Shown in pieces: positions 16,347-25,253 of a stretch of DNA of 29,144 nt. The notes below the pieces were generated by a model. That model made no database searches. It was given only the letters and a program-made list of their open reading frames with translations, and had not been told where the DNA came from. Both the position numbers and the translations under genes were made by a program. Numbering within the stretch: position 1 is the first letter of the stretch; every line of letters begins with the position of its first letter. This stretch comes from Bacillota bacterium (GTDB lineage: Bacteria > Bacillota_I > Bacilli_A > RFN20 > CAG-826), in assembly GCA_023396795.1 (NCBI GenBank), contig JAEWUY010000117.1, positions 1-29,144 of the forward strand, written 5' to 3'.

Positions 16347-18983
16347 TTATTTTTTAGCGGCTTTCGCTTTGATAGCGGCTTGGGCAGCAGCTAAACGAGC
16401 GACAGGAACGCGGAAAGGTGAACAGCTGACATAGTCTAAGCCAGCGTTATGGAAGAATTCCACTGACACAGGGTCACCACCATGTTCGCCACAAACACCG
16501 ATATGGAGATCAGGATTTGCTTTGCGACCATTTTCGACGGACATTTTAATAAGTTGTCCCACGCCTTTTTGGTCAACAGTGCTAAATGGATCTTGTTCAA
16601 AAATCTTATTCTTGTAGTAATCATTTAAGAATTTACCAGCATCATCACGCGAGAACCCATAGGTCATTTGCGTTAAGTCGTTGGTGCCGAAGCTGAAGAA
16701 AGCTGAATCTTTGGCAATTTCACCTGCTAATAAGGCAGCGCGAGGAATTTCAATCATCGTGCCAACGTAATAGACAAGATTTTGTCCTGAAGCAGCAATT
16801 ATAGAATCAGCGGTTTCGGTGATAATCTTTTTAACAAAGTTAAATTCTTTACTATCCAAAGTTAACGGAATCATGATTTCGGGAGTAATCTTCTTGCCGG
16901 TATCTTTTTGAACTTGAAGGGCGGCTTCGATAATAGCTCTCGTTTGCATTCTACCGATTTCTGGATAGGAAACATCAAGACGGCAACCACGATGACCCAT
17001 CATCGGGTTGAACTCATGAAGATCATCAATGCGGGCAATAATTTCTGCTGGTGTTTTATCGAGTTCCTTGGCTAATTCTTCAATCTTATCTTCCTCTTGA
17101 GGAAGGAATTCGTGAAGCGGTGGATCAAGAAGCCGGACGTTAACATTGAGTTCGCCCATAATTGAGAAGAGTTTATAGAAATCAACACGTTGGTAAGGAA
17201 GGAGTTCAGCAAGAGCTTCTTCGCGTCCTTCAACGGTTTCTTCAAGAATCATTTTCCGCATGTAGAAGATGCGATCTTTTTCAAAGAACATATGTTCAGT
17301 GCGAGCAAGACCAATACCTTCGGCTCCGAAGTTAAAGGCTGTTTGCGCATCGCGTTCTGTTTCGGCGTTGGCGCGAACATGGAGAGTGCGACGTTCATCG
17401 GCCCACTTCATGATGCGACCAAAATAACCAGTCATTTGTGCTTCGACGGTTTTGATGGCGCCTTCATAGACGTTACCAGTTGAACCATCAAGCGAGAAGA
17501 CGTCATTAACGCCATAAACTTTTTTGCCGATACGAGCGGTTTTCTTTTCTTCGTCAACAACAATGCCTGAGGCACCCGCTACACAGGTTTTACCCATGCC
17601 ACGAGCAACAACGGCTGCGTGCGAAGTCATACCACCACGCATTGTTAGAATACCTTCAGCGGCAACCATACCTTCGATATCTTCTGGAGAAGTCTCGGTA
17701 CGGACAAGAATAACTTTTTCACCAGCTTCACGGCGGGCTTTAGCTTCTTGAGCTGTAAAGGCTAGTTTGCCAGTTCCAGCACCTGGAGAAGCCGGTAATC
17801 CGACGGCGATTGGTGTCGTTTTTGCTAATTCTTTTTTATCGAAACTAGGGTGCAACAAGGTATCAAGAATGCTGGGGTCGACTCTTAAGACGGCCTCGTC
17901 TTCGCTAATGATGCCTTCGTCAACTAAGTCGCAAGCAATTTTCATAGCGGCTTGAGCAGTTCTTTTGCCATTACGAGTTTGTAAGAAGTAGAGTTTTCCG
18001 TCTTCGACGGTAAATTCCATATCTTGCATATCGCGATAGTGTTTTTCCATTCTTTCGATGGTAGTTACAAATTGGTTATAGACCGCTGGCATTCTGGTAT
18101 TGAGTTCTTCAATATGAAGAGGTGTACGCAAACCAGCAACAACGTCTTCGCCCTGAGCGTTTGGTAAATATTCGGCAAACACTTTTCTTTCGCCAGTTGA
18201 AGGCGAACGGGAGAAGGCTACGCCAGTACCGCTTTCTTCGTTTTTATTACCGAAAACCATTGATTGGACATTAACAGCGGTGCCCCATTCGTAAGGGATG
18301 TTGTTCATCTTGCGATAAACGTTGGCCCGGGGGTTGTCCCATGAACGGAAGACGGCGGTGATGGCTTCGATGGCTTGTTGATAAGGATCGGTTGGGAAAT
18401 CTTGGCCAAAAACCTTCTTATAATATTCTTTGTATTTCTTGACGAGGACTTTTAGTTCATCGGAGGTAATCTCAGTATCGAGTTTATAGCCTCTGCCTTC
18501 TTTAAGTTCTTCAAGCATCTTGTCCATTTCAGTCCGAGGGTGACCCTTGGCGATATTTGTGAACATGACAATAAAACGACGATAGCAGTCATAGGCGAAA
18601 CGTTCGTTATTCGTTTCTTTTGCCATCGCCTCAACAGTTGTGTCATTTAAACCTAAGTTCAAAATTGTATCCATCATGCCTGGCATGCTGGCACGTGCTC
18701 CGGAACGAACGGAGACGAGAAGAGGGTTGTGTGAACCACCGAAATTTTTTCCGGTTTCTTTTTCAATTCCATGAATTGCGTCATAAATTTCCTTAATTAG
18801 ATATTCAGGAAGTTTTTTGCCGCTGTCGTAATAAAGCGTACAAGCTTCGGTTGAAATGGTAAATCCTTGAGGAATAGGGATACCGATGTAAGTCATTTCT
18901 GCTAGACCGGCGCCTTTACCACCAAGAAGTTCCTTTCCGAGACCGTGGGCTTCTTTAAAATTGTAGACGTATTTTTTAGCCAT
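16347..18983 (-). CDS. ppdK: Pyruvate, phosphate dikinase
   Basis: Interconverts pyruvate, ATP and Pi with PEP, AMP and PPi; in anaerobes often used in the glycolytic direction. 878 aa from the ATG at 18983, which has AAAGGAGA seven bases upstream; an ATG or other codon at 19001 would add six residues over the Shine-Dalgarno. The N-terminal nucleotide domain has GKELLGGKGAGLAEM; the swivelling domain has GGMTSHAAVVARGMGK with phospho-carrier His455; the C-terminal PEP domain has GTNDLTQMTYGFSRDD and GVCGEHGGDP with Cys831. Both active-site numbers equal those of the Clostridium symbiosum enzyme. No PPDK regulatory protein gene is adjacent. It is read head-on to replication. Confidence 0.97.
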   Translation of the reverse strand: MAKKYVYNFKEAHGLGKELLGGKGAGLAEMTYIGIPIPQGFTISTEACTLYYDSGKKLPEYLIKEIYDAIHGIEKETGKNFGGSHNPLLVSVRSGARASMPGMMDTILNLGLNDTTVEAMAKETNNERFAYDCYRRFIVMFTNIAKGHPRTEMDKMLEELKEGRGYKLDTEITSDELKVLVKKYKEYYKKVFGQDFPTDPYQQAIEAITAVFRSWDNPRANVYRKMNNIPYEWGTAVNVQSMVFGNKNEESGTGVAFSRSPSTGERKVFAEYLPNAQGEDVVAGLRTPLHIEELNTRMPAVYNQFVTTIERMEKHYRDMQDMEFTVEDGKLYFLQTRNGKRTAQAAMKIACDLVDEGIISEDEAVLRVDPSILDTLLHPSFDKKELAKTTPIAVGLPASPGAGTGKLAFTAQEAKARREAGEKVILVRTETSPEDIEGMVAAEGILTMRGGMTSHAAVVARGMGKTCVAGASGIVVDEEKKTARIGKKVYGVNDVFSLDGSTGNVYEGAIKTVEAQMTGYFGRIMKWADERRTLHVRANAETERDAQTAFNFGAEGIGLARTEHMFFEKDRIFYMRKMILEETVEGREEALAELLPYQRVDFYKLFSIMGELNVNVRLLDPPLHEFLPQEEDKIEELAKELDKTPAEIIARIDDLHEFNPMMGHRGCRLDVSYPEIGRMQTRAIIEAALQVQKDTGKKITPEIMIPLTLDSKEFNFVKKIITETADSIIAASGQNLVYYVGTMIEIPRAALLAGEIAKDSAFFSFGTNDLTQMTYGFSRDDAGKFLNDYYKNKIFEQDPFSTVDQKGVGQLIKMSVENGRKANPDLHIGVCGEHGGDPVSVEFFHNAGLDYVSCSPFRVPVARLAAAQAAIKAKAAKK

Positions 18984-18999
18984 TAGTGTTCTCCTTTGC

Positions 19000-19085
19000 A
19001 TTATATGAGCTGTCTATGCTCACCGATAAAAGAATATCATAGATATTGCACAAAAATAACTAAAATCGCTCATGTAAGCGTTTTT
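19000..19085 (-). promoter_or_regulatory. ppdK upstream region with inverted repeats
   Basis: The 119-bp gap before ppdK holds a TATAAT (19005-19000), an inverted repeat TGAGC-7-GCTCA (19006-19022), another AATATC-ATA-GATATT (19033-19047), and CGCT-6-AGCG (19067-19080). The -35 is not clear, and the TATAAT is so near the Shine-Dalgarno that its use is doubtful. The repeats are operator-like. Confidence 0.4.
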
Positions 19086-19102
19086 ATCGACGATAAAATG
19101 GA

Positions 19103-20047
19103 CTATTTGATTTCGTTAATTAAATCTTCCCAAGGCATGCCTTGAATAGGAAGAGGCTGATCGCACATGATTAGTCGTTTAGTCTTTTCAGAGCGATGAA
19201 GTTCAATAAGAAAGGGACTGGCGTTAACCTTCATCGATAAAAAGACATCAGCGAACACCGAAAGCCAGTAGCGAAAGCGGCGACGAAAGAAAGCTTTACA
19301 TATTTCAGGGTCTTTGGTTTGTTCGGCAAGATAGCGAACCGCCGCGAAACATTTTAAATGTAAATCGGTTCGATTATGAGAAAGGTTAGTAGTTGCTGAC
19401 TCATTCGTGCGGCGATAAAAATATAGTGGCTCAGTAAGTGTTACGCTTTTGTTGGCACGTGAGTACAAGGCGAAATTTATCAAAAAATCTTCAAACATAA
19501 TTAATTTGCTTGAAACCGGTAATTTCACGTTTTTAATTAAGCTGGCTCGATACATCTTCATAGGCATGTAACCACGAATATTAAAATCGCGAAGCAATGA
19601 TTTTACGCCTCCTAAACGGTCATATATACGTCTTTTCGCTAAGATATTACGGCTAATGCGACCACTAGGATTAATTTTGACGTACGAACAATTAACAATG
19701 TCAGCGTCATGTTTCGTAATTGTTTCATACATCACCTTGATAAACGATAGTTTATACATATCATCACTATCAAGAAAACAGACATATTTGCCTTTAGCTT
19801 CATCGATGCCACGTTGCCGAGCGAAACCCACTGATAGGCCTTCGGTCATAACGTGGCGAACATATTTATATCTCTTCGCGTATTTTTCGATTATTTCACG
19901 GCTACCGTCTGTCGAACCATTATTAATAACAATAATTTCATAAGGTAAGGAAAAATCTTGAGAAACAGCACTGAAAAGACACGAAGAAAGATATTTTTCT
20001 GAGTTGCGGACAGGAATAATGATACTTACTTCAATTGGTGCGGTCAT
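19103..20047 (-). CDS. Family 2 glycosyltransferase
   Basis: GT-A fold transferase that moves a sugar from a nucleotide donor to an unknown acceptor, likely in a surface polysaccharide or glycolipid. 314 aa. Features: EVSIIIPVRNSEKYLSSCL at the N terminus, EIIVINNGSTDGS, then VCFLDSDDMY with the DxD metal and nucleotide site, and a helical C-terminal third of unknown specificity. No membrane segment is evident, so it likely acts at the inner membrane face. It lies alone between the exporter operon terminator and ppdK; no other polysaccharide genes are near, so its substrate cannot be inferred. No clear Shine-Dalgarno precedes the ATG. Confidence 0.88.
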   Translation of the reverse strand: MTAPIEVSIIIPVRNSEKYLSSCLFSAVSQDFSLPYEIIVINNGSTDGSREIIEKYAKRYKYVRHVMTEGLSVGFARQRGIDEAKGKYVCFLDSDDMYKLSFIKVMYETITKHDADIVNCSYVKINPSGRISRNILAKRRIYDRLGGVKSLLRDFNIRGYMPMKMYRASLIKNVKLPVSSKLIMFEDFLINFALYSRANKSVTLTEPLYFYRRTNESATTNLSHNRTDLHLKCFAAVRYLAEQTKDPEICKAFFRRRFRYWLSVFADVFLSMKVNASPFLIELHRSEKTKRLIMCDQPLPIQGMPWEDLINEIK

Positions 20048-20065
20048 AGTGAAGACTCGTAAGCC

Positions 20066-20074
20066 ATTTTAACA
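20066..20074 (-). promoter_or_regulatory. Extended -10 candidate for the glycosyltransferase gene
   Basis: TGTTAAAAT on the minus strand: TGn plus TAAAAT (five of six). No good -35. The leader would be only about 12 nt and lacks a Shine-Dalgarno. Confidence 0.35.
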
Positions 20075-20104
20075 TAAAACCTTTTTTGATGCCTTTCTTT
20101 ATAA

Positions 20105-20139
20105 GAAATAAGAAAAGCCCCGCCGATAAGGAGGGGCTT
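20105..20139 (-). terminator. Terminator of the tetR-ABC operon
   Basis: AAGCCCC / GGGGCTT stem (20115-20139) with an 11-nt partly paired loop, followed on the minus strand by TTTTCTTATTTC. It lies 5 bases after the stop of the second exporter gene. Confidence 0.88.
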
Positions 20140-20144
20140 AGAAC

Positions 20145-22007
20145 TTAAACGGTTGCTTCTGAAGGCTTGTCGTCGTTTTCTTTTTCTGGTTCAGCAAGAG
20201 GATTGCGACCCGAGAATTGCGCGTTATATAAATCAGCGTAGAAGCCATTTTTATCTAATAACTGCTGATGATTGCCGATTTCAACGATCTTGCCTTTTTG
20301 CATAACGATAATAACCTTCGCGTTTTTAATCGTTGATAAGCGGTGGGCAATGATAAAACTGGTACGACCGACCATCATTTTGTTCATCGCGTCTTGAATA
20401 GCCACTTCTGTGCGCGTATCAACACTTGAAGTAGCTTCATCTAAAATTAGTATTTTGGGTTTTGAAACAATGGCGCGAGCAATCGTCAGAAGCTGTCTTT
20501 GTCCTTGCGAAACGTTAGTGCCATCTTCGTTTAAAACAAAATCATAACCACCCGGCAAGGTTTTAATAAAGTGATCAGCATGAGCTTGTTTTGCTGCCTC
20601 TTCGATTTCTTCATCAGTCGCGTCGTTTCTTCCATAGCGAATATTATCGCGAATCGAACCAGAGAAGAGCCATGTATCTTGTAAAACCATACCAACTGCT
20701 CCGCGCAGAGTGCTGCGCATATAGTTACGAATATCAACACCATCTAAAAGAATGCGCCCGCTATTTACTTCGTAAAAGCGCATAATCAGATTGACGATTG
20801 TTGTTTTACCTGCCCCGGTGGGACCAACGATGGCGATACTATCACCGGTGTTGACGTGCAATGCAAAGTTTTGAATTAGAGGTTTATCAGGCGAATAAGA
20901 GAAGTCGACATTATCAAATACGATCTCTCCTTTGATTTGCGATTCATCGCCAATCGCATCGATTGTCTCGGGTTCCATTTCTATTTCATCAAGGAGGTCA
21001 TAAATACGTTCTCCTGACGCAAGAACTGATTGAATGATGCTCGAAATTTGTCCAATTTGTTGAAAGGGTTGTTGGAACATTTGCAAAAACAAGAAAAACG
21101 AAACCATATTGCCGATGTTTTCCATAAAACCGCCAACGATACTGACACCGATAAAGCCAAGGTTATTAATAAAACGCATAGTCGGGAAAATAAAGCCAGA
21201 AAGCCACTGCGATTTGCGATCGGCTTTCATCATGGCGTCGTTGACTTTGTCAAAAGTCTCGGCAACATCCTCTTCCTTATTGAATAATTTAACAATTTTG
21301 AAACCAGCATAATTTTCTTCGGCGATTGAATTAAGTTTACCTAGTTGTCCACGATATTTCTTAAATTCCTTTTGCGAATTGACGGCGATTAAGACAGTAA
21401 AAAGGATAGTAAAAGGTAATATCGCAATGGCCACTAAAGCGAGTTGCCAAGCCGTCACAAACATCGCAATTATGACGCCGATAAAAATTGAAATTCCGAG
21501 GATTGTTTGGTTAATGATCGTGCTCATGTGCCGAGAAATATTATCAACGTCATTTGTTCCTCGCGATAAGATTTCCCCATAAGTATTGCGATCAAAATAA
21601 CTAAGAGGCATCAAATCCAATTTAGCTTTAATTTTTTCACGCATGTTGTAAGCATAGTCAGCGGATATTTTTACAACAATCCAGTCCGCTAGCCACATTA
21701 ATAAAGCTGAGCCGACATAAAAACTCATCATCAAGGCAAAACGACTCATAATACTCGGCCAGCCAATATGGAAAATGCCTGCAACCGGATCATAACTTAT
21801 GTAACCTGAAGCCGGGTCCATAAAAGTGTTCATAAAATCACGCAATAGGATTGGCATTAAAACTGACAAAGTCGCGGAGGTAATTAAAATGATGATGACG
21901 AAAATGAAAGTGCCAAGCAAAGGACGTAAATCAGAAATTAATCTTCGAATAGCCTTTTTGTAATTTTTGGGTTTTGAACCCATTAAAGCGTCGGTTGGGC
22001 GTGGCAT
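20145..22007 (-). CDS. ABC exporter half-transporter with canonical ATP site residues
   Basis: Type IV ABC exporter, 620 aa: a six-helix membrane domain about residues 35-330, then the nucleotide-binding domain. Motifs: Walker A GPTGAGKTT, signature VSQGQ (degenerate; LSGGQ is usual), Walker B KILILDEATSSVD with catalytic Glu524, and H-loop IIAHRLS with His555. The partner protein lacks the Glu and His, so together they look like the TM287/TM288, LmrCD or BmrCD type of asymmetric multidrug or lipid exporter. Its ATG overlaps the stop of the upstream gene (TAATG) with GGAGGTGA before it. Substrate is unknown; the TetR gene in the operon points to a drug or toxic compound. Confidence 0.92.
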   Translation of the reverse strand: MPRPTDALMGSKPKNYKKAIRRLISDLRPLLGTFIFVIIILITSATLSVLMPILLRDFMNTFMDPASGYISYDPVAGIFHIGWPSIMSRFALMMSFYVGSALLMWLADWIVVKISADYAYNMREKIKAKLDLMPLSYFDRNTYGEILSRGTNDVDNISRHMSTIINQTILGISIFIGVIIAMFVTAWQLALVAIAILPFTILFTVLIAVNSQKEFKKYRGQLGKLNSIAEENYAGFKIVKLFNKEEDVAETFDKVNDAMMKADRKSQWLSGFIFPTMRFINNLGFIGVSIVGGFMENIGNMVSFFLFLQMFQQPFQQIGQISSIIQSVLASGERIYDLLDEIEMEPETIDAIGDESQIKGEIVFDNVDFSYSPDKPLIQNFALHVNTGDSIAIVGPTGAGKTTIVNLIMRFYEVNSGRILLDGVDIRNYMRSTLRGAVGMVLQDTWLFSGSIRDNIRYGRNDATDEEIEEAAKQAHADHFIKTLPGGYDFVLNEDGTNVSQGQRQLLTIARAIVSKPKILILDEATSSVDTRTEVAIQDAMNKMMVGRTSFIIAHRLSTIKNAKVIIVMQKGKIVEIGNHQQLLDKNGFYADLYNAQFSGRNPLAEPEKENDDKPSEATV

Positions 22008-23806
22008 TATTCGTCACCTCCTTCCGCGAGGAGAACTTGTTGTTTTAATTCAAGTGTTCGTTTTATTTCACTAGCGTCCATCTGCGAGAAAACAATCTCT
22101 TGATAGACTTGGCAATTTTTTAGTAAATCTTGGTGTTTGCCTTGGCCGACAATCCGTCCTTCATTTAAAACAATAATGTTATCAGCGTCCATAATTGAAG
22201 AAACACGTTGAGCGACAATAATTACTGAAGATTTTTTAGTATATTGTTTTAAAGCGGTGCGAAGACGAATATCGGTTTTGAAATCAAGAGCCGAAAAAGA
22301 ATCATCAAAGACATATATTTCCGGTTTTTTGATTAAAGCTCTAGCAATAGCTAGACGTTGTTTTTGTCCGCCTGAGAAGTTTTTGCCACCTTGGGATACA
22401 AGAGCGTTAATCCCATCTTCTTTTTTTGAGACAAAGCGTGCAGCTTGAGCAATATCTAAGGCCACATTAATGTCTTCCTCAGTTCCGTCAGGTTTTCCAT
22501 ATAGTAGGTTGTCTTTAATGGTTCCAGAGAAAAGCAAGGCTTGTTGAGGAACAAAGCCAATTTTGTCGCGGAGATTTTCTTGCGTATATTCGCGAACGTC
22601 GACACCATCAACAAGGACTTTTCCTTTTGACACATCATAAAAGCGAGGGATCAAGTTAATAATTGATGATTTACCGCTGCCAGTCGAACCAATAATGGCG
22701 GTTACTTGACCTGGTTTGGCTTCAAAGGAAATATTTTGTAATGTTGGCAATTCGGAATCCGGGAAGGTAAACGTTACGTCTTCAAATTGGACGTGTCCAC
22801 ATTGTCCGCAGAGAGCTTCGCGGGGGTTTTCGGGATTTTTAACAACGACAGGAGTATCTAATACTTGATTGATACGTTTTGCACTGACACTGGCACGAGG
22901 GAACATAATCAAGAGCATCGAAAACATTAAGAATGCCATCATGATATGCATAGCATATTGCGAAGTTTCTAAGATGTGTTCGAGATTATACATGTCCGAG
23001 GAACCATCAATCATTGCAAAACCAAAAAGGAAAATAGCGAAGTAGGTTAAATCAAAGAAAATAGAAATAATTGGATTGGCGAAGGACATTGTTCGACCAA
23101 CCTTCGTAATCATCTTTGTCAATTTTTCATTAACTTTTGAAAATCTGGTGCGTTCGCGATTTTCTTGATTAAAAGCACGAACGACACGAACGCCGGTTAA
23201 AGAGGCTCTTAAAACTTTCGTGACATCGTCAATTGCCTCTTGAATCTTTTTAAATAACGGCATGGCGATCGAAAACAAAATAACGATTGTTAAAATAATA
23301 ACCGGAATCGAAAAAGCTAAAATCAAAGCTAGACGAGCATCAGTAGTCAAAACACGAACGATTGCTACTATTAGAATAACTGGCGACATTACTATTGTTC
23401 GTAAACCCATCGTCACAATCATTTGGACTTGCTCAACGTCGTTTGTTGTCCGCGTCATTAAGGAAGCGGTGCCGATTCGGTCATAATCTCCAAGAGAGAA
23501 AGATAAAACTTTTTTAAATACTTCAGCCCGGACTTTTTTTCCAAAAAAGGCTCCGATATAAGAAACCGCTAGAGAAGTTGCAAAAGCAATGATAATTGTA
23601 ATGATGGCGATAATAATCATTTTTATACCGACTTCCCAAATAGCCGCCACTTTATCGGCAACAATTGTTTGACCGGTAGCGATGGAAGTAATATCGCCCA
23701 TGTAGTCCGGGAGCATTAACTGAGTGTAGGCTTGTGCGCCAATTAAGATAAAAACAATGACGATAAGCCAAATCTTTGGTTTTAAGAACCGAAATAGTTT
23801 GAACAT
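22007..23806 (-). CDS. ABC exporter half-transporter with degenerate ATP site residues
   Basis: 599 aa: membrane domain about residues 15-310, then the ATPase domain. Walker A GSTGSGKSS is intact and the signature is a good FSGGQKQRLAIARAL. Walker B reads IYVFDDSFSALD, so Asp502 stands where the catalytic Glu is expected, and the H-loop reads VAQR with Gln533 in place of His. The same pair of changes (Asp and Gln, 31 residues apart) is known in TM287 of Thermotoga. Hence this chain supplies the non-hydrolytic half site and the 620-aa partner the active residues. ATG overlaps the tetR stop (TAATG), with AAAGGAAG upstream. Confidence 0.92.
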   Translation of the reverse strand: MFKLFRFLKPKIWLIVIVFILIGAQAYTQLMLPDYMGDITSIATGQTIVADKVAAIWEVGIKMIIIAIITIIIAFATSLAVSYIGAFFGKKVRAEVFKKVLSFSLGDYDRIGTASLMTRTTNDVEQVQMIVTMGLRTIVMSPVILIVAIVRVLTTDARLALILAFSIPVIILTIVILFSIAMPLFKKIQEAIDDVTKVLRASLTGVRVVRAFNQENRERTRFSKVNEKLTKMITKVGRTMSFANPIISIFFDLTYFAIFLFGFAMIDGSSDMYNLEHILETSQYAMHIMMAFLMFSMLLIMFPRASVSAKRINQVLDTPVVVKNPENPREALCGQCGHVQFEDVTFTFPDSELPTLQNISFEAKPGQVTAIIGSTGSGKSSIINLIPRFYDVSKGKVLVDGVDVREYTQENLRDKIGFVPQQALLFSGTIKDNLLYGKPDGTEEDINVALDIAQAARFVSKKEDGINALVSQGGKNFSGGQKQRLAIARALIKKPEIYVFDDSFSALDFKTDIRLRTALKQYTKKSSVIIVAQRVSSIMDADNIIVLNEGRIVGQGKHQDLLKNCQVYQEIVFSQMDASEIKRTLELKQQVLLAEGGDE

Positions 23807-24426
23807 TAGTAGCTTCCTTTCCTGGTAAACAAATTCATGATGATATCTGGGCTAGGCTTTGTTACTGGCTTTTTACTCATACTTAGGCGGGTGTAACATA
23901 AGCCCTTTATAATTGAATAATAGATGATGGCAAATTCTTTAGGATCGCCACCAGAGACATCGCCCTCTTTTTGTCCGCGAGCGATGAGATCAATGAAGAA
24001 GTGGAAGAACGTCTTTTTTGGACCCCTGGCTTTGCCAACTGGTGGCTCGGGTAAGGTTTTTTGTAAGTGCATATTAACAAACATATATAAGAAGTAGGGC
24101 GATTCATCTTCAAGATAAATTTCATCGATCATGTGAGTTACAATTATACGAATTGCCGATATCGCAGGAACCTTGCCGAAATCTTGTTCTTCTTTTCGCT
24201 TTCGGGACGATCTTTCTTCGGCAATTTTCATTAACTCTAAAAAAACCTCAGCTTTGTTTTTAAAATAATGATAAAAAAGCCCATGTGAACACTCAGCTTC
24301 CTTAGTAATGTCGTTTATAACGACTGAATCATAACCGCGAATAGCAAAAAGGCGCAGAGCGGTCATTAAAATTAAGCTTCTTCTTTCTTCTTTAATTTGT
24401 TGATTTTGTTCAGGTGTTTTTGGCAT
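23806..24426 (-). CDS. TetR family transcriptional regulator of the exporter operon
   Basis: 206 aa from the ATG at 24426. The N-terminal DNA-binding domain is visible: ALRLFAIRGYDSVVINDITKEA then the recognition helix region SHGLFYHYFKNKAEVFLEL, the TetR hallmark. The C-terminal ligand domain is unique, as usual. Start: the open frame reaches 24528, but its first residues come from a terminator and promoter, so it is later; ATG 24444 lies inside the operator palindrome and would leave a 10-nt leader, while 24426 has a weak AAAGAA and a 28-nt leader. The gene is first in an operon with the two exporter genes and likely represses it, itself included. Confidence 0.88.
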   Translation of the reverse strand: MPKTPEQNQQIKEERRSLILMTALRLFAIRGYDSVVINDITKEAECSHGLFYHYFKNKAEVFLELMKIAEERSSRKRKEEQDFGKVPAISAIRIIVTHMIDEIYLEDESPYFLYMFVNMHLQKTLPEPPVGKARGPKKTFFHFFIDLIARGQKEGDVSGGDPKEFAIIYYSIIKGLCYTRLSMSKKPVTKPSPDIIMNLFTRKGSY

Positions 24427-24437
24427 TATTTCTTTCG

Positions 24438-24453
24438 TTGACATAGTTGTCAA
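24438..24453. promoter_or_regulatory. Perfect palindrome, likely TetR operator
   Basis: TTGACA-TAGT-TGTCAA: two perfect 6-bp arms around 4 bp. It covers about +1 to +16 of the tetR transcript predicted from the promoter at 24461-24489, the place expected for autorepression. Confidence 0.7.
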
Positions 24454-24460
24454 TAAAAAA

Positions 24461-24489
24461 AGTATATGCTTAGGCGCGTAGTATTTCAA
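24461..24489 (-). promoter_or_regulatory. Promoter of the tetR-ABC operon
   Basis: On the minus strand TTGAAA (24489-24484) and TATACT (24466-24461) with exactly 17 bp spacing; start near 24454. The -35 is the inner arm of an inverted repeat TTTCAA-5-TTGAAA (24484-24500), a possible second operator. Confidence 0.75.
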
Positions 24490-24509
24490 TACATTTGAAA
24501 ACGATTTTT

Positions 24510-24538
24510 TAAAAAAGAAAAAGAGCACATAGTGCTCT
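24510..24538 (-). terminator. Terminator of the DUF368-PAP2 operon
   Basis: AGAGCAC-ATA-GTGCTCT perfect 7-bp stem (24522-24538), then TTTTTCTTTTTT on the minus strand. It lies 19 bases after the PAP2 stop and directly upstream of the tetR promoter. Confidence 0.92.
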
Positions 24539-24557
24539 AATCTTAGTTGGAATATTA

Positions 24558-25253
24558 TTAGTTCGCGGCTTCGGGTTCTTTTTTCTTGAAGATTTTGCCG
24601 AGCAAAGCCAAGACTTTGGGTTCTAAAAAGCGAAGCAGGTAATATAGGCCAATTGCCGCAGCGACAGCAAAAATAATTCCAAAAATTACGTCAGTCGGCC
24701 AGTGAACGCCAAGCCAGAGACGGGAAACAGCGATAAGAGACGCTAAAATAATAGCGGGAATACCGAATTTGCGATTGTGAAGGAGAATCATCGTTGCACA
24801 TGCAATCGAGGCGACAGTGTGGCCTGAGAAAAAAGAAGTACTATCAGGAATTTCGGCAAAGCCGAGAAAGACGCCATCACCATAAAAAATGGCAATAGCA
24901 AAATCCTGTAGGCTTTTAGCGTCTGGATAAACCGCTATTGTGTTGTCATAAAAAGGACGAGAGCGATCGGTAAGTAGTTTAATAATATAATTATTAGTAC
25001 CACCAATAAAGACATAGGTAATAATGACATAGATACCAATCCGTCGCGTTTTCTTAAATAGCAGCATCACAAGAGCGGACGAAATCCAAATAATGCCCTT
25101 ATCACCTAAAAAGGTAATAATTAAAAAGACATAATCAATAAAAGTACCATGGAGACTGTTAAACCATAGAAGTAGGTTCATCTCCCATGCACCCATATCC
25201 CAAAAACGGCCAACATTTTCGAGACCTTCGACGGCAAGCATCAACAAATTCAT
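24558..25253 (-). CDS. PAP2 family membrane phosphatase, likely undecaprenyl-diphosphatase type
   Basis: Integral membrane acid phosphatase, 231 aa from the ATG at 25253, which has GAGGAGG six bases upstream; a far longer frame upstream overlaps the DUF368 gene and is not used. Catalytic motifs: KLLTDRSRP (C1), FFSGHTVAS with the SGH of C2, and SRLWLGVHWPTD with nucleophile His and Asp (C3). About six hydrophobic segments. Such enzymes act at the outer face on lipid phosphates such as undecaprenyl diphosphate or phosphatidylglycerol phosphate. The start overlaps the DUF368 stop by ATGA. Pairing with a lipid-carrier transporter favours undecaprenyl diphosphate; this is inference. Confidence 0.87.
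   Translation of the reverse strand: MNLLMLAVEGLENVGRFWDMGAWEMNLLLWFNSLHGTFIDYVFLIITFLGDKGIIWISSALVMLLFKKTRRIGIYVIITYVFIGGTNNYIIKLLTDRSRPFYDNTIAVYPDAKSLQDFAIAIFYGDGVFLGFAEIPDSTSFFSGHTVASIACATMILLHNRKFGIPAIILASLIAVSRLWLGVHWPTDVIFGIIFAVAAAIGLYYLLRFLEPKVLALLGKIFKKKEPEAAN

Noticed and set aside
24427..24528. Longer N terminus for the TetR protein (starting MLFFFFKKSF)
   Set aside because: These bases are the terminator of the preceding operon and the tetR promoter.
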